A DNA stretch of 64,000 bases. Source: Cardiocondyla obscurior. Lineage: Eukaryota; Arthropoda; Insecta; Hymenoptera; Formicidae. Below, piece after piece: positions 14,653 to 26,766 of this stretch. The notes below the pieces were generated by a model. It had not been told where the DNA came from. It saw only the letters and a list, made by a program, of their open reading frames with translations, and did no database searches. The DNA lies in NCBI RefSeq assembly GCF_019399895.1, contig NC_091878.1, forward strand, positions 2,852,001 to 2,916,000. Direction: 5' to 3'. Position 1 is the first letter of the stretch. Every line of letters starts with the position of its first letter. The translations under genes and the position numbers were made by a program.

Positions 14653-14867
14653 CTGAAGCACTGATTTATCGAGTCCCGCGACGAGGGCGGAAGCTGAAGT
14701 AGAAGGTGAAGGGGAAGACGAAGCCGAAGAGACGGAGGCGGAGGGACTGCTAGTCGCGATGGGGGTCGACGGTGACGAGGGGGCGGGAGAGGATGAAAGC
14801 CCCCGAGAACCCCCTGCAGGTGCACCCGCCGCCCCCGATGCTGCAGCGCCTACACTCCTTTCCACTT
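14653..14867 (-). CDS. Dys: dystrophin hinge-3-like exon (Ser/Ala/Pro-rich)
   Basis: 215 nt, acceptor CTGTTGCAG, donor CAG|GTAAGC; phase 1 in, phase 0 out. After E-VERSVG come about 50 residues almost only of Ser, Ala, Pro, Gly and Thr (AAASGAAGAPAGGSRGLSSS and similar), then ALVAGLDKSVLQ, the start of the next helix. The human counterpart between R19 and R20 is hinge 3. The exon is very GC-rich beside AT-rich introns, and its low complexity suggests growth by codon slippage. A flexible joint in the rod is the likely role. Confidence 0.88.
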
Positions 14868-15030
14868 CTGCAACAGGGAAACAAAACCATATCTCCATTA
14901 GAGCGTGGCGGCGTGTCGTAAAAGTCTGCAGGCCGTATCTCCTGTGGCCGCCCGGCGACGTGACGAAAATTGATGCGCTCTCCGGCGCATCAGGAAGCAA
15001 GCGCGAATATTCAGACGTATGTTTTAGCAT
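14868..15030 (-). CDS. Dys: possible alternative 5' extension of the hinge exon
   Basis: Reading upstream from the hinge exon through its acceptor, the dystrophin frame stays open for 54 codons to an ATG at 15030, preceded by an in-frame TGA. It reads MLKHTSEYSRLLPDAPESAS, then on to FCFPVAEVERSV. A promoter just upstream would give a short isoform beginning here, analogous to vertebrate isoforms that begin late in the rod. The GC-rich context makes a chance open frame quite possible, and the acceptor inside it is good, so the spliced form is surely the main one. Confidence 0.2.
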
Positions 15031-15344
15031 TGGCTTTCACGCGTTACATCGAATTATCGATCACTCAAGCTTATCGGCGATAACGATCGTCGCGAGTCAC
15101 GCACGATTGAAAAGCTACACGTCTATCGACAGGCCGGGGAATCTGAATTTCCAATTGCATTTACGGCTGGCACTTCGTAGGAAGCGCTAATATCGCATCT
15201 CGTTGTCATACGGAGAATATCCTGGCATTATTCTACGTCAAAATGACGGCTATTCATCATTTTCAACTGATGCTTATTTTATAGAGAAGAATATGATGTT
15301 TTAAGAATATGTTCAGTCTCCTCCTACAAATGTATATGTATATA

Positions 15345-15362
15345 TGTGTGTGTGTGTGTGTG
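15345..15362 (+). repeat. (TG)n microsatellite
   Basis: Nine TG units after a TATATA-rich lead. Simple repeat only. Confidence 0.9.
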
Positions 15363-16661
15363 CATATAAAATTTTTTTTATCTTTTAACACGTCATAAAA
15401 CGTATACATATACATATGAAATCATTCAAAAATTTTTTCCATGAATTTATGTATGCAATTATTCTATTTTACTTCATTGTTTTTTTAACCTGGTAATTTT
15501 CCGGTCGGGCCAGCTGTCGTTGTATTCTTTCTCACGTGCAGTGACACAATAAAACGGGAAAGGAAAACTCGCTCAGGGAAAGAAAAGAACCGAGGCGAAA
15601 TGGTTTCGAGACACGTACCAAAGGATACACGGTCAATTCATTGAATAGGGAAGTAACTTTCATAGTTTATAAGTTTACCCGCTTCGCATCCCGTCAGATC
15701 GAGTCCGAGCGAGATCATGGTGGATCCCAGGTGAACCCTACGCAGGGTCGTCGAAGACGAGCTTAATGTCCGTCTCTAATGTAATTGAAAACTTCCGCGG
15801 ACGCTTATTCCACCCCTCGATTTGTAACCCTCGTCCACCAGCGTTTAAGTGCCACTTAAAAACGCGTTCTGCCAATCAGAAATGACACAAAAACCCTATC
15901 GGTTTCCTTCCACTTGCGTTATCAACGTCAACGTATTCCATAAGCCGTCACTTAGGCAAAAAGTAAATTAATTAATTAATTTAGGCAACGGTTGAAAATT
16001 TATCCGCGTAATTACGCACAAACGGCGAAACGTTTTTCTGATAAAGAAATATTTCTTTAGTTCGAGCGATATTTTTCATCACGTTCGGCAAACTTGGAAA
16101 AACGAGCTGTATACTTGTGCCGAATACTTTGTCGTCAGTACTGCGGAAAATCAGTGGGCGAACGGTCCTGTTAATTCAAAGGAAAAGCTGTTATGCAAAC
16201 GTACTGCGAAACATTCGCCGTGAAATTTCAAGGATACGGTCCGCCTTCAAGGCTCAACATTCTGAAACACGCTCCGATCTCGTCCACTCGTGCAAATTGT
16301 GTGCATACAATTTGCGAAATTGAGAAACGTACAAATCTCGACAGAACTCGGCTCAACTTTCACAGAGAAATGGTCCCAATTTAAAGACCGTTTTGTACAA
16401 TTTTACGTCCAATAAATCGCGTTACGTGAAATAAATGCAAAATATACGAACTGTCAATAAATATGGAACAAAATTAAAAAGATAATAAATTTTACTAAAA
16501 TTAAAAGTTAGGCGTGTTATCGATCGAAAGAAAAACTACCGTTGTAACGCAAATAAAGTTTAATCAATTAAAATAATTACAAAAGCGCTAACACGTCAAC
16601 GTAGAAAATTTACTGCTGCACGTCGCATTAGCGTACTAAATAATTTTGCGCCATACGGTAA

Positions 16662-16682
16662 ATATATGCGCGCGCGTATGTA
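16662..16682. repeat. 21-bp alternating purine-pyrimidine tract
   Basis: ATATATGCGCGCGCGTATGT plus A alternates strictly and is near-palindromic with a (GC)n core. Z-DNA or cruciform prone. No gene nearby. Confidence 0.8.
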
Positions 16683-18599
16683 AGCCTGAATTTCGGAAGA
16701 GAAGAGAGAGGACTTAATATAGATAAGACACACGGACCTGGGTGCATAAACCACAGAGCGTTCGTAAAGTTCTGTCATAAGTCGTCGCAACTTCTAAGCC
16801 CTATACACGCTGGAGTTACATAGTCTCCATGGCGGTCGGATGAGTTACGATACACGCTAAATACATAATAAGCATGACGGTGCACACTCGCTTGCCTCTG
16901 TTCTATCAGATTATGGTAAGCAGAAGCGAAATCCGAGACTAGTCAGGAGAATTGATCTACATAAACTTTAAGCAAACTTCTTCGCGGGTGGCTATCGAAA
17001 TGATGATACATGCTAATTCCGTACAAAGTGCCGCACACTTTTTCTCCCCCTTCGTTTTTACATGACGGATAATCATCTCGCGTTTCGTGCGAAGTATGAC
17101 AAATGAATTTCCCTCGTACGTAATAACGTTTTTATACATTTAATAATTTTTTACGTACGCCATGTTTCGTATCTTTGAAGAATAATGTGTAAATTATAAA
17201 TATTAATTAATTAATTTTGTCCTGTCTAAGAACTTATTTGAAAAAAAAAAAAAAAGAAAAAGAAGCTGCAAGTGATAAATGTTCCGATCAAAACATGAAG
17301 CAATATTCTCAAAGTTTAAAAGATGAATCACATTAATTCTCTTATTAATTTAGAGAACGTAACGCAAATGATTCTATCTAATGCCGCGCGGCCTGAAGGA
17401 AAATGGTCCTTGAAGAGGACATTTGTAACATTTGTCGCTGCAACAGCTGCTGGGAGCGACTTATTACTCCCGTAACAACGGCAACAGGCCTGGATCGTTT
17501 TCGGTGCCGCACGACGAGTATGAATCACGTAGCTACCGATTTTCCAACATTTTCAACCCGCCAAAGAACAAAAGAACCTATGCCAATTAATCACGACAAT
17601 TAGCGTAATTAGATAATACAACCGTAATTAAACGTAAGTAACAAAAATATTGATTTGCTCTAAAACAATATACGGTGCGCACATCTATTTAAATGCAAAC
17701 GCGAAAGCTCTGAATAAGCAGCAGAATCATCAGGGGCTCATTAACCAAATGTATTTAATGAAGTATACGGGATAATAAACGACGTGTAAATGCGCGCGCG
17801 AGGATCCGACGATAAATCTTTTGCGTGACGGTGCCGTCTTATCGAAAAAGGAAAAGCTTTAAAGCATGATTCGGCAAAATGAGAAAATAATTTTTCTCGA
17901 TTATGAAGTTAGCCCGCGACGCATCGATCGAATAGATTGCCGCAAATCTTGCAGCTAGTTTATTCCACTTTCAACAGAATGGAAGTGCAATCTTGCCCCT
18001 GGTCAATGCGGTTAAGCCACATCTGAATAGCTTAACGAGATTTATGAAGTTCTTTCATTACTTTTTTAGAACGGGGGTTAGAGAAGTAATCGGATTCTAA
18101 ATTAAAAGCCCCGTTCATTGACTCCGCTCCCATTCATTTCAACTTATTCTACTAAATCTCTTAGTTACCGGCCCAGAGTTATTCCTATCTCTAATCAGCA
18201 GTCCTGCGGTATAATCTTCATAATCTTAATCTGAGCCTTTCTCCACACTTCGTCTTACACGTAATCCTATTTACTCATTTCAAAACAACGCGATGCCTGC
18301 AAATTTAATTTGTAATACAAACACAAGGATCATCCTCGCAAAAGCACGTAATTTTGTCCACGTAATTAAAAAAAAAAAATTTTTACAAAATTAATAACAA
18401 AAAAAAAATTAAAAAAGAAAAAAAAGGATCTTCCGCGGTCTCGAAAAAAGATGTAATCTTTTTATTTTATCTTATATTAACATATTTATGACGCCGACGA
18501 TGAAACAAAGAGAGAGGCACGCCAAGGTTTTTTCGTAGCGATGTAATATAAAATTTTCCGCCGCTCGGAAGTATACGATTTATACAATATAAAGTAAAG

Positions 18600-19420
18600 G
18601 AGGGACGAACGGGCTCAGACCGTCGCCGTTGAAGTAGAAATCCCTTGTTAGCAGGCTTTTACAACACGGCGAGGTGAGGCAAACGCCGCCGCGGGATGAC
18701 CCCTCCCCCGCCCCATGAAAAATAGGACGAATTTACAGCGGGTAGCATCAATTCTCTCCGTGGCAGTAGTTTTATTCCGGCAAGGCCGCGCGCGCGGTAA
18801 GGGAAGATGGTGGAAAAGCACACGGATGGGTACTTGCACCTCTCTTCCCAGCACTCAGGAGGTGAAAAATAGGAAGGGCGCGTTGCGAGCGCGGCTTAAG
18901 CGTTCGTCTGTTCGCCTGTCTGCCGCGGATAAGTGATGTGACAGTACAACGGAGATGCGAAGGGAAAAGCGGAATGGCGGGAGGGCGATCGTATGGCAGG
19001 CAACACGGGGAAGAAGGCGAGGACGGGCCGTGAATGAGAGTGATGGATTGCACCCTGGCATCCGCTGACACTCTTCCACCAAAGGGCAGGTCGCCCATTG
19101 TACCGCGGAAATCGGAACCCACAACTTCGTGTCGTCGTACGTTTCCGGTCGGCTGAACGATGATTCGATCTAAACGGCAGCGCGAATCCGTGTCTTTTTT
19201 ATTTGAGGATCTTCGACCGTAACTATGTGTAATTTGCGTACGTGTGCAAACACTATCCTTTACGCCGGGCCCGCTGACCGCCGCGGTAGTGTGAGTACGT
19301 GCGTTTGTTGACATCTGGCCGGCAGCCTCGCGGTCCAAGCTCGCAAGGTGGAGAACGCGCGGGCGGCGGGCAGCGAGAACCGGTTTGCCCGGCGAATTCG
19401 GCAGTCGAGCAAGCGTTGCG
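18600..19420. promoter_or_regulatory. GC/CpG-rich cluster in giant intron
   Basis: Markedly GC-rich against its flanks, with overlapping open frames on both strands; the longest is 188 codons on the minus strand (18772-19338), rich in Arg, Ser and Pro and with no domain. Better read as a CpG island-like regulatory region than as a gene. It lies 3.7 kb upstream (in gene direction) of the hinge exon, so it is a candidate short-isoform promoter. Confidence 0.25.
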
Positions 19421-22400
19421 TAAGGTCAGACCACAATATTAAACAAGTACGCGGCATAAAAACGTTTAAATATCTAACTTTTCCAGCTCGTTATCAGCCA
19501 GAGATCATTGTCTCGCTACATGGCCCACGCTAAACAGTGACGATCTAGCAGCAAAACCAGAATATCCAAATAAATCTTTACTCGAGATCTTACTTTAATT
19601 CACTTTTGATAAAAAAAAAAAAATAAAATAAAATAAAACCTGTACGATATAATAATTCAAATTAACTTCTTATTCCGATGTACGAATAAGCACAGCAAAA
19701 TTTACCTGAAATTTATTCGGCAACTCAAATAAACTCGCAGTATACTGACAAGCAAGTTTTACGAGTGGATAAAAAAAATGTAATTTAAAACACAGCCAAG
19801 AAATAGGAACGCGGAAATAAATATTCGCCGCTCGCGCAAGGGTCAGAAGTACCGTAGGACTGTTAATACTTGGCAGTATTCTTAACTGGTAAAAATAAAC
19901 GGCGGGCTTACGGAAGAGCGTAAGAAAAACTAAAAGAAACGAAAGAGAAATAAAGAGATCCTGCTGCAAACATTGTTCAATGGTACCACCGCCGTGCCAA
20001 TTAGCTTCTAGCGACTCGGGACACAATTAAATGTGAAAGACAGCAAAGCAAGATAGAATAGCGAGGATATCTCGATGTCTGTTGAAACAACATTTAAATC
20101 TTAGCTTACATATATCTCTACGTATATTTACGCATACAAGTGTAAAAATAACTAAACGTATTAATTAAAAAAAAAAATAAATAATAATATGCAACGGAGT
20201 ATCAAAATCGTAATCATCGAGAGTAATATAAATTATTTATTATTCGTGGAAAGATATTTTTATTTATGAGCAATTAAACTTAAATAAATCCACGTACTTA
20301 TAACTAAGCTTGATATATTAAGTCATTAAGCAAATTGTAATAAAATCCCCGAAAAAAATCTCGTAAACGCGGGATATAGCAGATAATGTAATAACGAATT
20401 TAATCGAATATATGGACGAGGCATGTTTCCGTCTTCAATGAAGATCGTTAAGTATTCCGGCGAAGATAGAAAAAGGGAGGCACCGATGCCCCCCTCACTG
20501 TGAAACCATCAGAGCAAAGGACGAATTAATCTGGCTTCATAGAGGGACCTTTTCTACCCCACGTTTTCGATGTAATTGAATCTCTCGTCTTTGCCAAGGC
20601 AATTGTGCCCCTACCCCACTTTCCGACAATCTAGAGCTGTTCTCTTACCGCGAGAAATTAATCTTCCTTTCCGCGGGAGCGATTCCATGATCGGTGAGAA
20701 AAAAATAAAAGTAATGGGGGTCTATAATTTGGGCTCCAAGCCGAGTACGAACACGAATTTTCACCGCGTCGATGCCGATTAAAGGCAAATTCATCAAACG
20801 CCGTTTACCGAGCAATTAAGGTCACTTTCTTTTTTTTTTTTTACGATCAAAGTGCACTCACAATCGAAAATCAACCGCAACTCTTAACGTTTAAATAAAC
20901 GATCAATTGTACACTAGTATTTAACAAAGCTGCATAAATCGATTTCTATCAAAACCTAATTAAGCGCGCTTTAAACATCGTTCTCATTTGCATATTATTG
21001 AATATATTAAAATAATGATATTTTTCATTAATAACTCATATATTAATTTTGTTGTATACACATCGTCTACAATGATACCTAAGCGAATAAAAATTCATCG
21101 CGAGATCTTGAAGAAAAAACAAATTTTAATAATGCAATTTTAACTTTTTGTCGAAAATACATTTCTGTATGAATGCTATACCAATGTCAGTAAAATAATC
21201 AAGTACTAGCTATCATTATATGATCCGGCAGAAATAATCTATCATATCTAGCAAAAAGATTGCGCAAGTAGAAACGCGAAATAATGCCCGGATAAAGAGG
21301 AGAGCAACATCCAAATTCCATTAAACCTTATCATATTAGGATAATAGGATTGCTCTTATTACAGTCTCCTCGAACAAGGATTTCTGTTTATCAGCTCAAG
21401 ACACTCCTCCCTCATTCTTCCAGCTGTATTCTCTTCCCGCAGAAAAGATCGAAGATGACGACAAAAAGAAAGAAAAAGACGGGGACTGGGGAAAAAAAAG
21501 AGAGAAAGTGTGTGGCAGGGTCGACGGAGATGGAGAAAAATTACTTTCGCGGCGAAACGTGACAGCAATACTAGAACGAAGATTGCAAAATGCGCACCAC
21601 GCTTAAATATTATACGCCATGTAAACGAAAGTTTATCGACAGCTGGGGCGCTTTACTTACGGCACCAGGTAACCTGGGTACTTTCTCTCAGACAAATTAT
21701 GGGGCCGTGATTGAACATCGCTTGCCCGAAAATTGGCTAGACTTCATTATAATATTCGAAAATTATAATGCGCTAATAATACAGGACCGAATAATTATCA
21801 TATAATTACAATTTGAATCGGGAAATCTAATTTGCAAATATAATTTGGAATATTCGCGAGCCGCAGTTGTTCGCAAATAAGCCTTGACGCGGTGCAAATC
21901 TCGTAAAAATTTCATCGCGAGGCACATTGGCTTTAAATAATTTGCTGGCCGTGCTGAAAAATACTTTCTTTATCTTTGTTGAAAAAAAAAGAAAAAAGAA
22001 AAAATAAAGAATATAAATCATGCGCTCGAAGAAGTGGCCCGCAGCCGCGAAGATTCTCTTGTAAAGAAGATTATGCTGCCAAGGACTTTCCTCATTTTTC
22101 GCCGTGACGACGCAAATTAACATATTCATAAGATATTTATCAAAGATTCTCTTTGACGCTAGGTTACTTATGTCGCTGGCGCAACAGTGTGTTTTTTTTT
22201 ATTTCCACCCTATAAAAATTCAGTATCCCGTCACCGATGCTTTTAAAAGAATGAAGATACAAAGCCTATGTATAAATATCGCCATAAAGCACCGCTGAGG
22301 AAACAAGCGAATATATTTCGGACATAAAAATTTTTACGCGGGAGCAAAGATTAAATTCATGTCCGAGAACTCTGTCAGTTTTATTGTATTAGTTTAGTTT

Positions 22401-25400
22401 CCTAATCTCGCCTCCTAGCAATCGTTTTATTCGGAACGAAGAGGGCATCTTCGCCATATCAGTCGAGGTTAGCGTCGGTACGTGGTCGTAAGCTTCAGAC
22501 GCTAGATCATCGAAACCCCCTACCTGAGCGGGATACCTTAGATAAAAGCTCTAGCTTCCAACGAGCACGCGAATTACGAAATTTATGATACGCGCCGCAA
22601 CAATACTTCCATTAACCCCTTCAAAGATATATATGTGAATTAAAGGCGACGTACACAAGCACCTAGTGCGTTAAATTTTCTCTTTTATGTACCGACATAA
22701 ACCAAAAAGTAGGTTAGAAGTTGGAAAATATGTCCAGTACAGAGCTACATCACTGTTATACGTGTACTAAAATAATAGCTACGAATTACAAATGTGCTAG
22801 AGTAAAGGGACTTGCAGGCATAAAACTAAAAGCATGACGCGTTTCTTCAGCGGTAATATTTCGAAATATACGACGGCCGTAATTTAAATCTGGCACACGT
22901 GAAAGAGATGAAACCGCACTCGGGTCGACATTATCCGAGTTCAATATCAGACACGAAGCATACAAATGTCTGGAATGACACCGCTGCTACATTTGATAGT
23001 GAAGAATTCGGTATTACGACATATTGCGGTAGGGTTGAACCGGCAGTGTTTTTAGTTTACGAGTCTCGTTACTACTTTATCGTGTGTGTCGAGATCGATA
23101 ACGTTCTCGCTATAACGATATATTTCCCCGCCAGTGATCCGCGTGCGGTAGCTTCGATAAATCCTGACGTACGATGCTTTCCTTCGTACTTCGTCATTCT
23201 CCGCAGCCCCTTATCCCCCATACTTTTTTTTCCCCTCCCCCCGACCTTCCTCCGCCGTTACGTCGCTGTATCCTCAAGCGTGCTTAGACTTTAGATCAAA
23301 TTTTGCCTTTTTGATACGTCCCCAAAATGGCATTTAAACGCATTGCGATAAAATAAATAGTAAAAAATTATTAAAAAAAATATTCTTATGTTCCCTCTTT
23401 TCCTTTCGTACATCTCTAGGAAAAATAAACGGTGAACTAGCAGCAGGAAAACAGTAAAAGAAATTAAAAGAAAAGAAAAAAACTCGGTTTTCCCCGCAAT
23501 ATAAATCTCGATAATCTTTATGTGTTACCCGACGCATTAGTTTGCCGTTGCGCTTACCCGGAACTTTCATCGAGTACACAGAGGATAAAAAAAAAAAAGT
23601 ACAGAAAAGTACAGAAAAGTTAGCATGGAAAAAGCATTAGCTAATTTGCAATCGTCCATTTCACGATATCGATGGAAGTAAAAAAAAAGTTTTACACGAG
23701 AACAGACCAAACTGTTTGCACAACTACTGCAGAAGCGAGTAAAGCTTGTAGATAAACTAAAAAAAAAAAAAAATTCTTTTAAAATTTGCCTATTTTTTTT
23801 ATATCAATACAAGAATTGTGAAACTCTCTGCGGGCATAAATTTTCCACGGCGAGCAAATTCACAAAGATTAGCAGTGAAAACTCTTCGATAGATTTTAAA
23901 TAATTCAAATACGATTAGTTGTATTAGCGATGATCATCGTAAACTCATTACAACAATCGTTAAGAAGAGATTCGCGTCAGAAACTTGGAAAACTGCAGTT
24001 GCTTAATGTACCCAGCTACAGAGTGAAAATAAATTGCTGTTTCGAAGCTGCAGTATACTCCCGGCCTTTCGGCGAGATATAAGACATCTATTAAGCAGCT
24101 GCGAATATTTAATAATATCGAGAAAGAACTTTTTATTGCGCGAACTTCGATAATCTTCTCATCTTTAAACTAAAGACCATCATTCAATTAAAGAGAAGTA
24201 TTTTTGTAGATAAAAAATTAGAGATAATCAACTCACGTCTGCACGTATATTGCACATTTTAAATTAATAATTTTCAATCAGCTATTTCGACGTTTGCGCA
24301 ATAAACATTAACAATTTGGTTTCTGCAGTCATCCGTTCATTGATTTTCAAAACTAATTTGGCGTTCTATGGTAAAACTGAAATACATCCATTAAGCTGTA
24401 TTATTCATCCTGATTTAACGCCGACGATTTAGTTTCATCCGCAATAATGTATCGTCACCCCTGCGACCTGAAACATTAACCACCCGATCCTACGTTCACG
24501 AGCGTTCTGTTTGAGTGAACCGAAGCTAAATATCGGCCAGATAGCCACAATAAAACCGTTCACACGATTCGCATTCCCATGTGATTTCAAATACGTAGCA
24601 GCGCGCGGTACACCCGAGATTGCAGGCGGTCCGTAATAAAGGCCAGGTATACCTCCCCCTCTCTCCCTCGTCGTGTATAGATATTAAACCGTGGTCGTTC
24701 ATATCCATGTGCACCCCGCAGCGCACTATATGACGTTAACAAAATTCCGCGAGTCCCGTTGTCACCGCAAAAAATCGAGTAGCGCTGCTGGGAACAAACC
24801 AGATTAAAATAGAACGCGAGAGGCGCAGATTAATTTTTCCAGATTTTCGTACGTCGTACATTGTCTCTTAACTTGCAATGACATGTACGTATATAACCTT
24901 CTTTTTTTTTTTTTTTTTGTTAATTAATGAACCTATTGAAAACGTAAATTACATCGCAAGACGCAATCGTGACTTTCAATTTCCTACGTTTCGTTATTTC
25001 TGGACTCTAGACAAAGCGCTTACAATTAAACGTGCGTAATTATTAAAGCGTTGCGTGAAAAGGATGGTGATTTTGGTGTAGTAAGTAACGTAGGGTGACT
25101 CTACCGCGCGCTATTGTCACTTAAGTGATTATCGACATTTAGGCATTCTCAGCTGTTAACAGCAATTTCCGACGATGCGTATGTAATAGCGCGTGTCTAC
25201 GTCACGTACACTTTCGAGCCTCCGAGTGTATAGATAAATCGAATCTGACACCCTTAACATGTGCGCAGCTAATGAAAGAGCTAACAACGTGGAAATTATA
25301 CGACTATTGTCGAGGATTGTCATTTAACTTCTTCTAATTGAATAATTTACACTGAATATCTCATCGCGATTTACGACAATAATAAAAGTTCTTAAACTTT

Positions 25401-26712
25401 CTCCTTTGGAAAATATTATTTTGCGAAAATAAATCCGGAAAAATAATCTCAAAAATAATTAACAAAATTTTCTGATTACGAAAGAAAACAAGGTCACTTG
25501 TAAATTTAGATATTAAATTAAATATGTGGGTAAAATGTTTTTAAAGCGATGGATTTTCGTATCTCAGTAAAGAATTCTAGAAAGGTCAGTGGAAATCGTC
25601 GAGTCGTTTCTGAGATGTTATCAGTGTGAAATGTAGAATAACGTCATTCCGCAAAAGTATCCCAAGTGAGCGCCATTGTCAATTCAAGCCTAATTTAAGT
25701 CGGGAACAACTTTTAACAAACTTCTATCCCACCATGGAATTGGTAACTGCAAGGACAAACCGCCAAGTCACTTCAAAGTACGAGCATAATTTTAACGCCG
25801 AGACTTCACTTTGACGACATCCTAAGGGTATTTGAAACACACTTAAAATTCTCGTCACGCGAAAAATACCTAATTATTAAAAAAAAAAGAAAAAAGAAAA
25901 ACATTTTTCTTTACAAAATTAGTAGACATATTTAAATTAGGTTCAACATTAAAAGCAGTCAAACAAACTTGAAATAAAAATCAAATTTTAAGTCATTAAA
26001 AAAAATAATTATGTAAAATTATATTTTAACAAAAAAATTACTTTGACGAATGAAAAATTAATAATATATACCTGACAGTCTCATTATTTTTATTCTTTCT
26101 CAATTTTTACTACAGTCATAAATATTTTTCATTTTATTTAAATGCCTGTAGCGTCGGAGATGCTCTTAAAAAAATTTATATTCCCGCGCATTACTTTGTT
26201 CTCTATTACAATCGAAGTACGTCGCAAAATCTATCACTCTGTCATGAATAAATATCACGTGCAATCATTGCACCGATTCGGGGACTCGGGATTTGTAGTC
26301 TGCGGCTCAGCATTCGCTGGCAAGTCACAGTGAAACGTGAAGGCCGCTACCGTGTCATATAAGAGTGGCGGAAATGCGAAGAGAGAAAAGGAGAGAAGAA
26401 TGGAACGGGGGATACTAACAGCGAATACGTGTTTGTTTATGTGCGTGTATGAGTGGAGTGTGACGAGGGATGCATTCGGAGCAGTGTACCATCGTGTATC
26501 GAGCAAATATTGATTCCGAAGACATATCTGTTTGCCTCGCAGCCGGGCGCTTCGTACGTGTGCCCTGCGTATTCCTCCTCCGTCTCTACCAGAAACGATT
26601 TCAGACTCCACTTCAAATCACGCGACGATGTTTATCCCTAGTCATACATACGTAATGTTAAAATCATAGCCAGCCTCGTGAATAACGCCACCCATATAAA
26701 ACGTGAGCGACC

Positions 26713-26766
26713 TATTTTTTTATTTTCTTTTTATCTTATTTTATTTTATTTTATTTTTTTTTTTTA
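26713..26766 (+). repeat. (TTTTA)n low-complexity tract
   Basis: Imperfect TTTTA pentamers ending in a T run. On the minus strand it is an A-rich (TAAAA)n tract, which could be a retroposon tail, but no element body was seen next to it. Confidence 0.8.

Noticed and set aside
14759..15190. 143-codon plus-strand ORF opposite the hinge exon
   Set aside because: Mirror image of the GC-rich Ser/Ala/Pro exon; antisense frames of such codons lack stops.
18772..19338. 188-codon minus-strand ORF in the GC-rich cluster
   Set aside because: Overlapping ORFs in other frames of the same GC-rich DNA; biased Arg/Ser/Pro composition and no similarity to dystrophin first exons. Kept only as a possible regulatory region.
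22899..23294. 131-codon plus-strand ORF
   Set aside because: No domain, no membrane or signal pattern that makes sense, ends in a homopolymeric T/C stretch.
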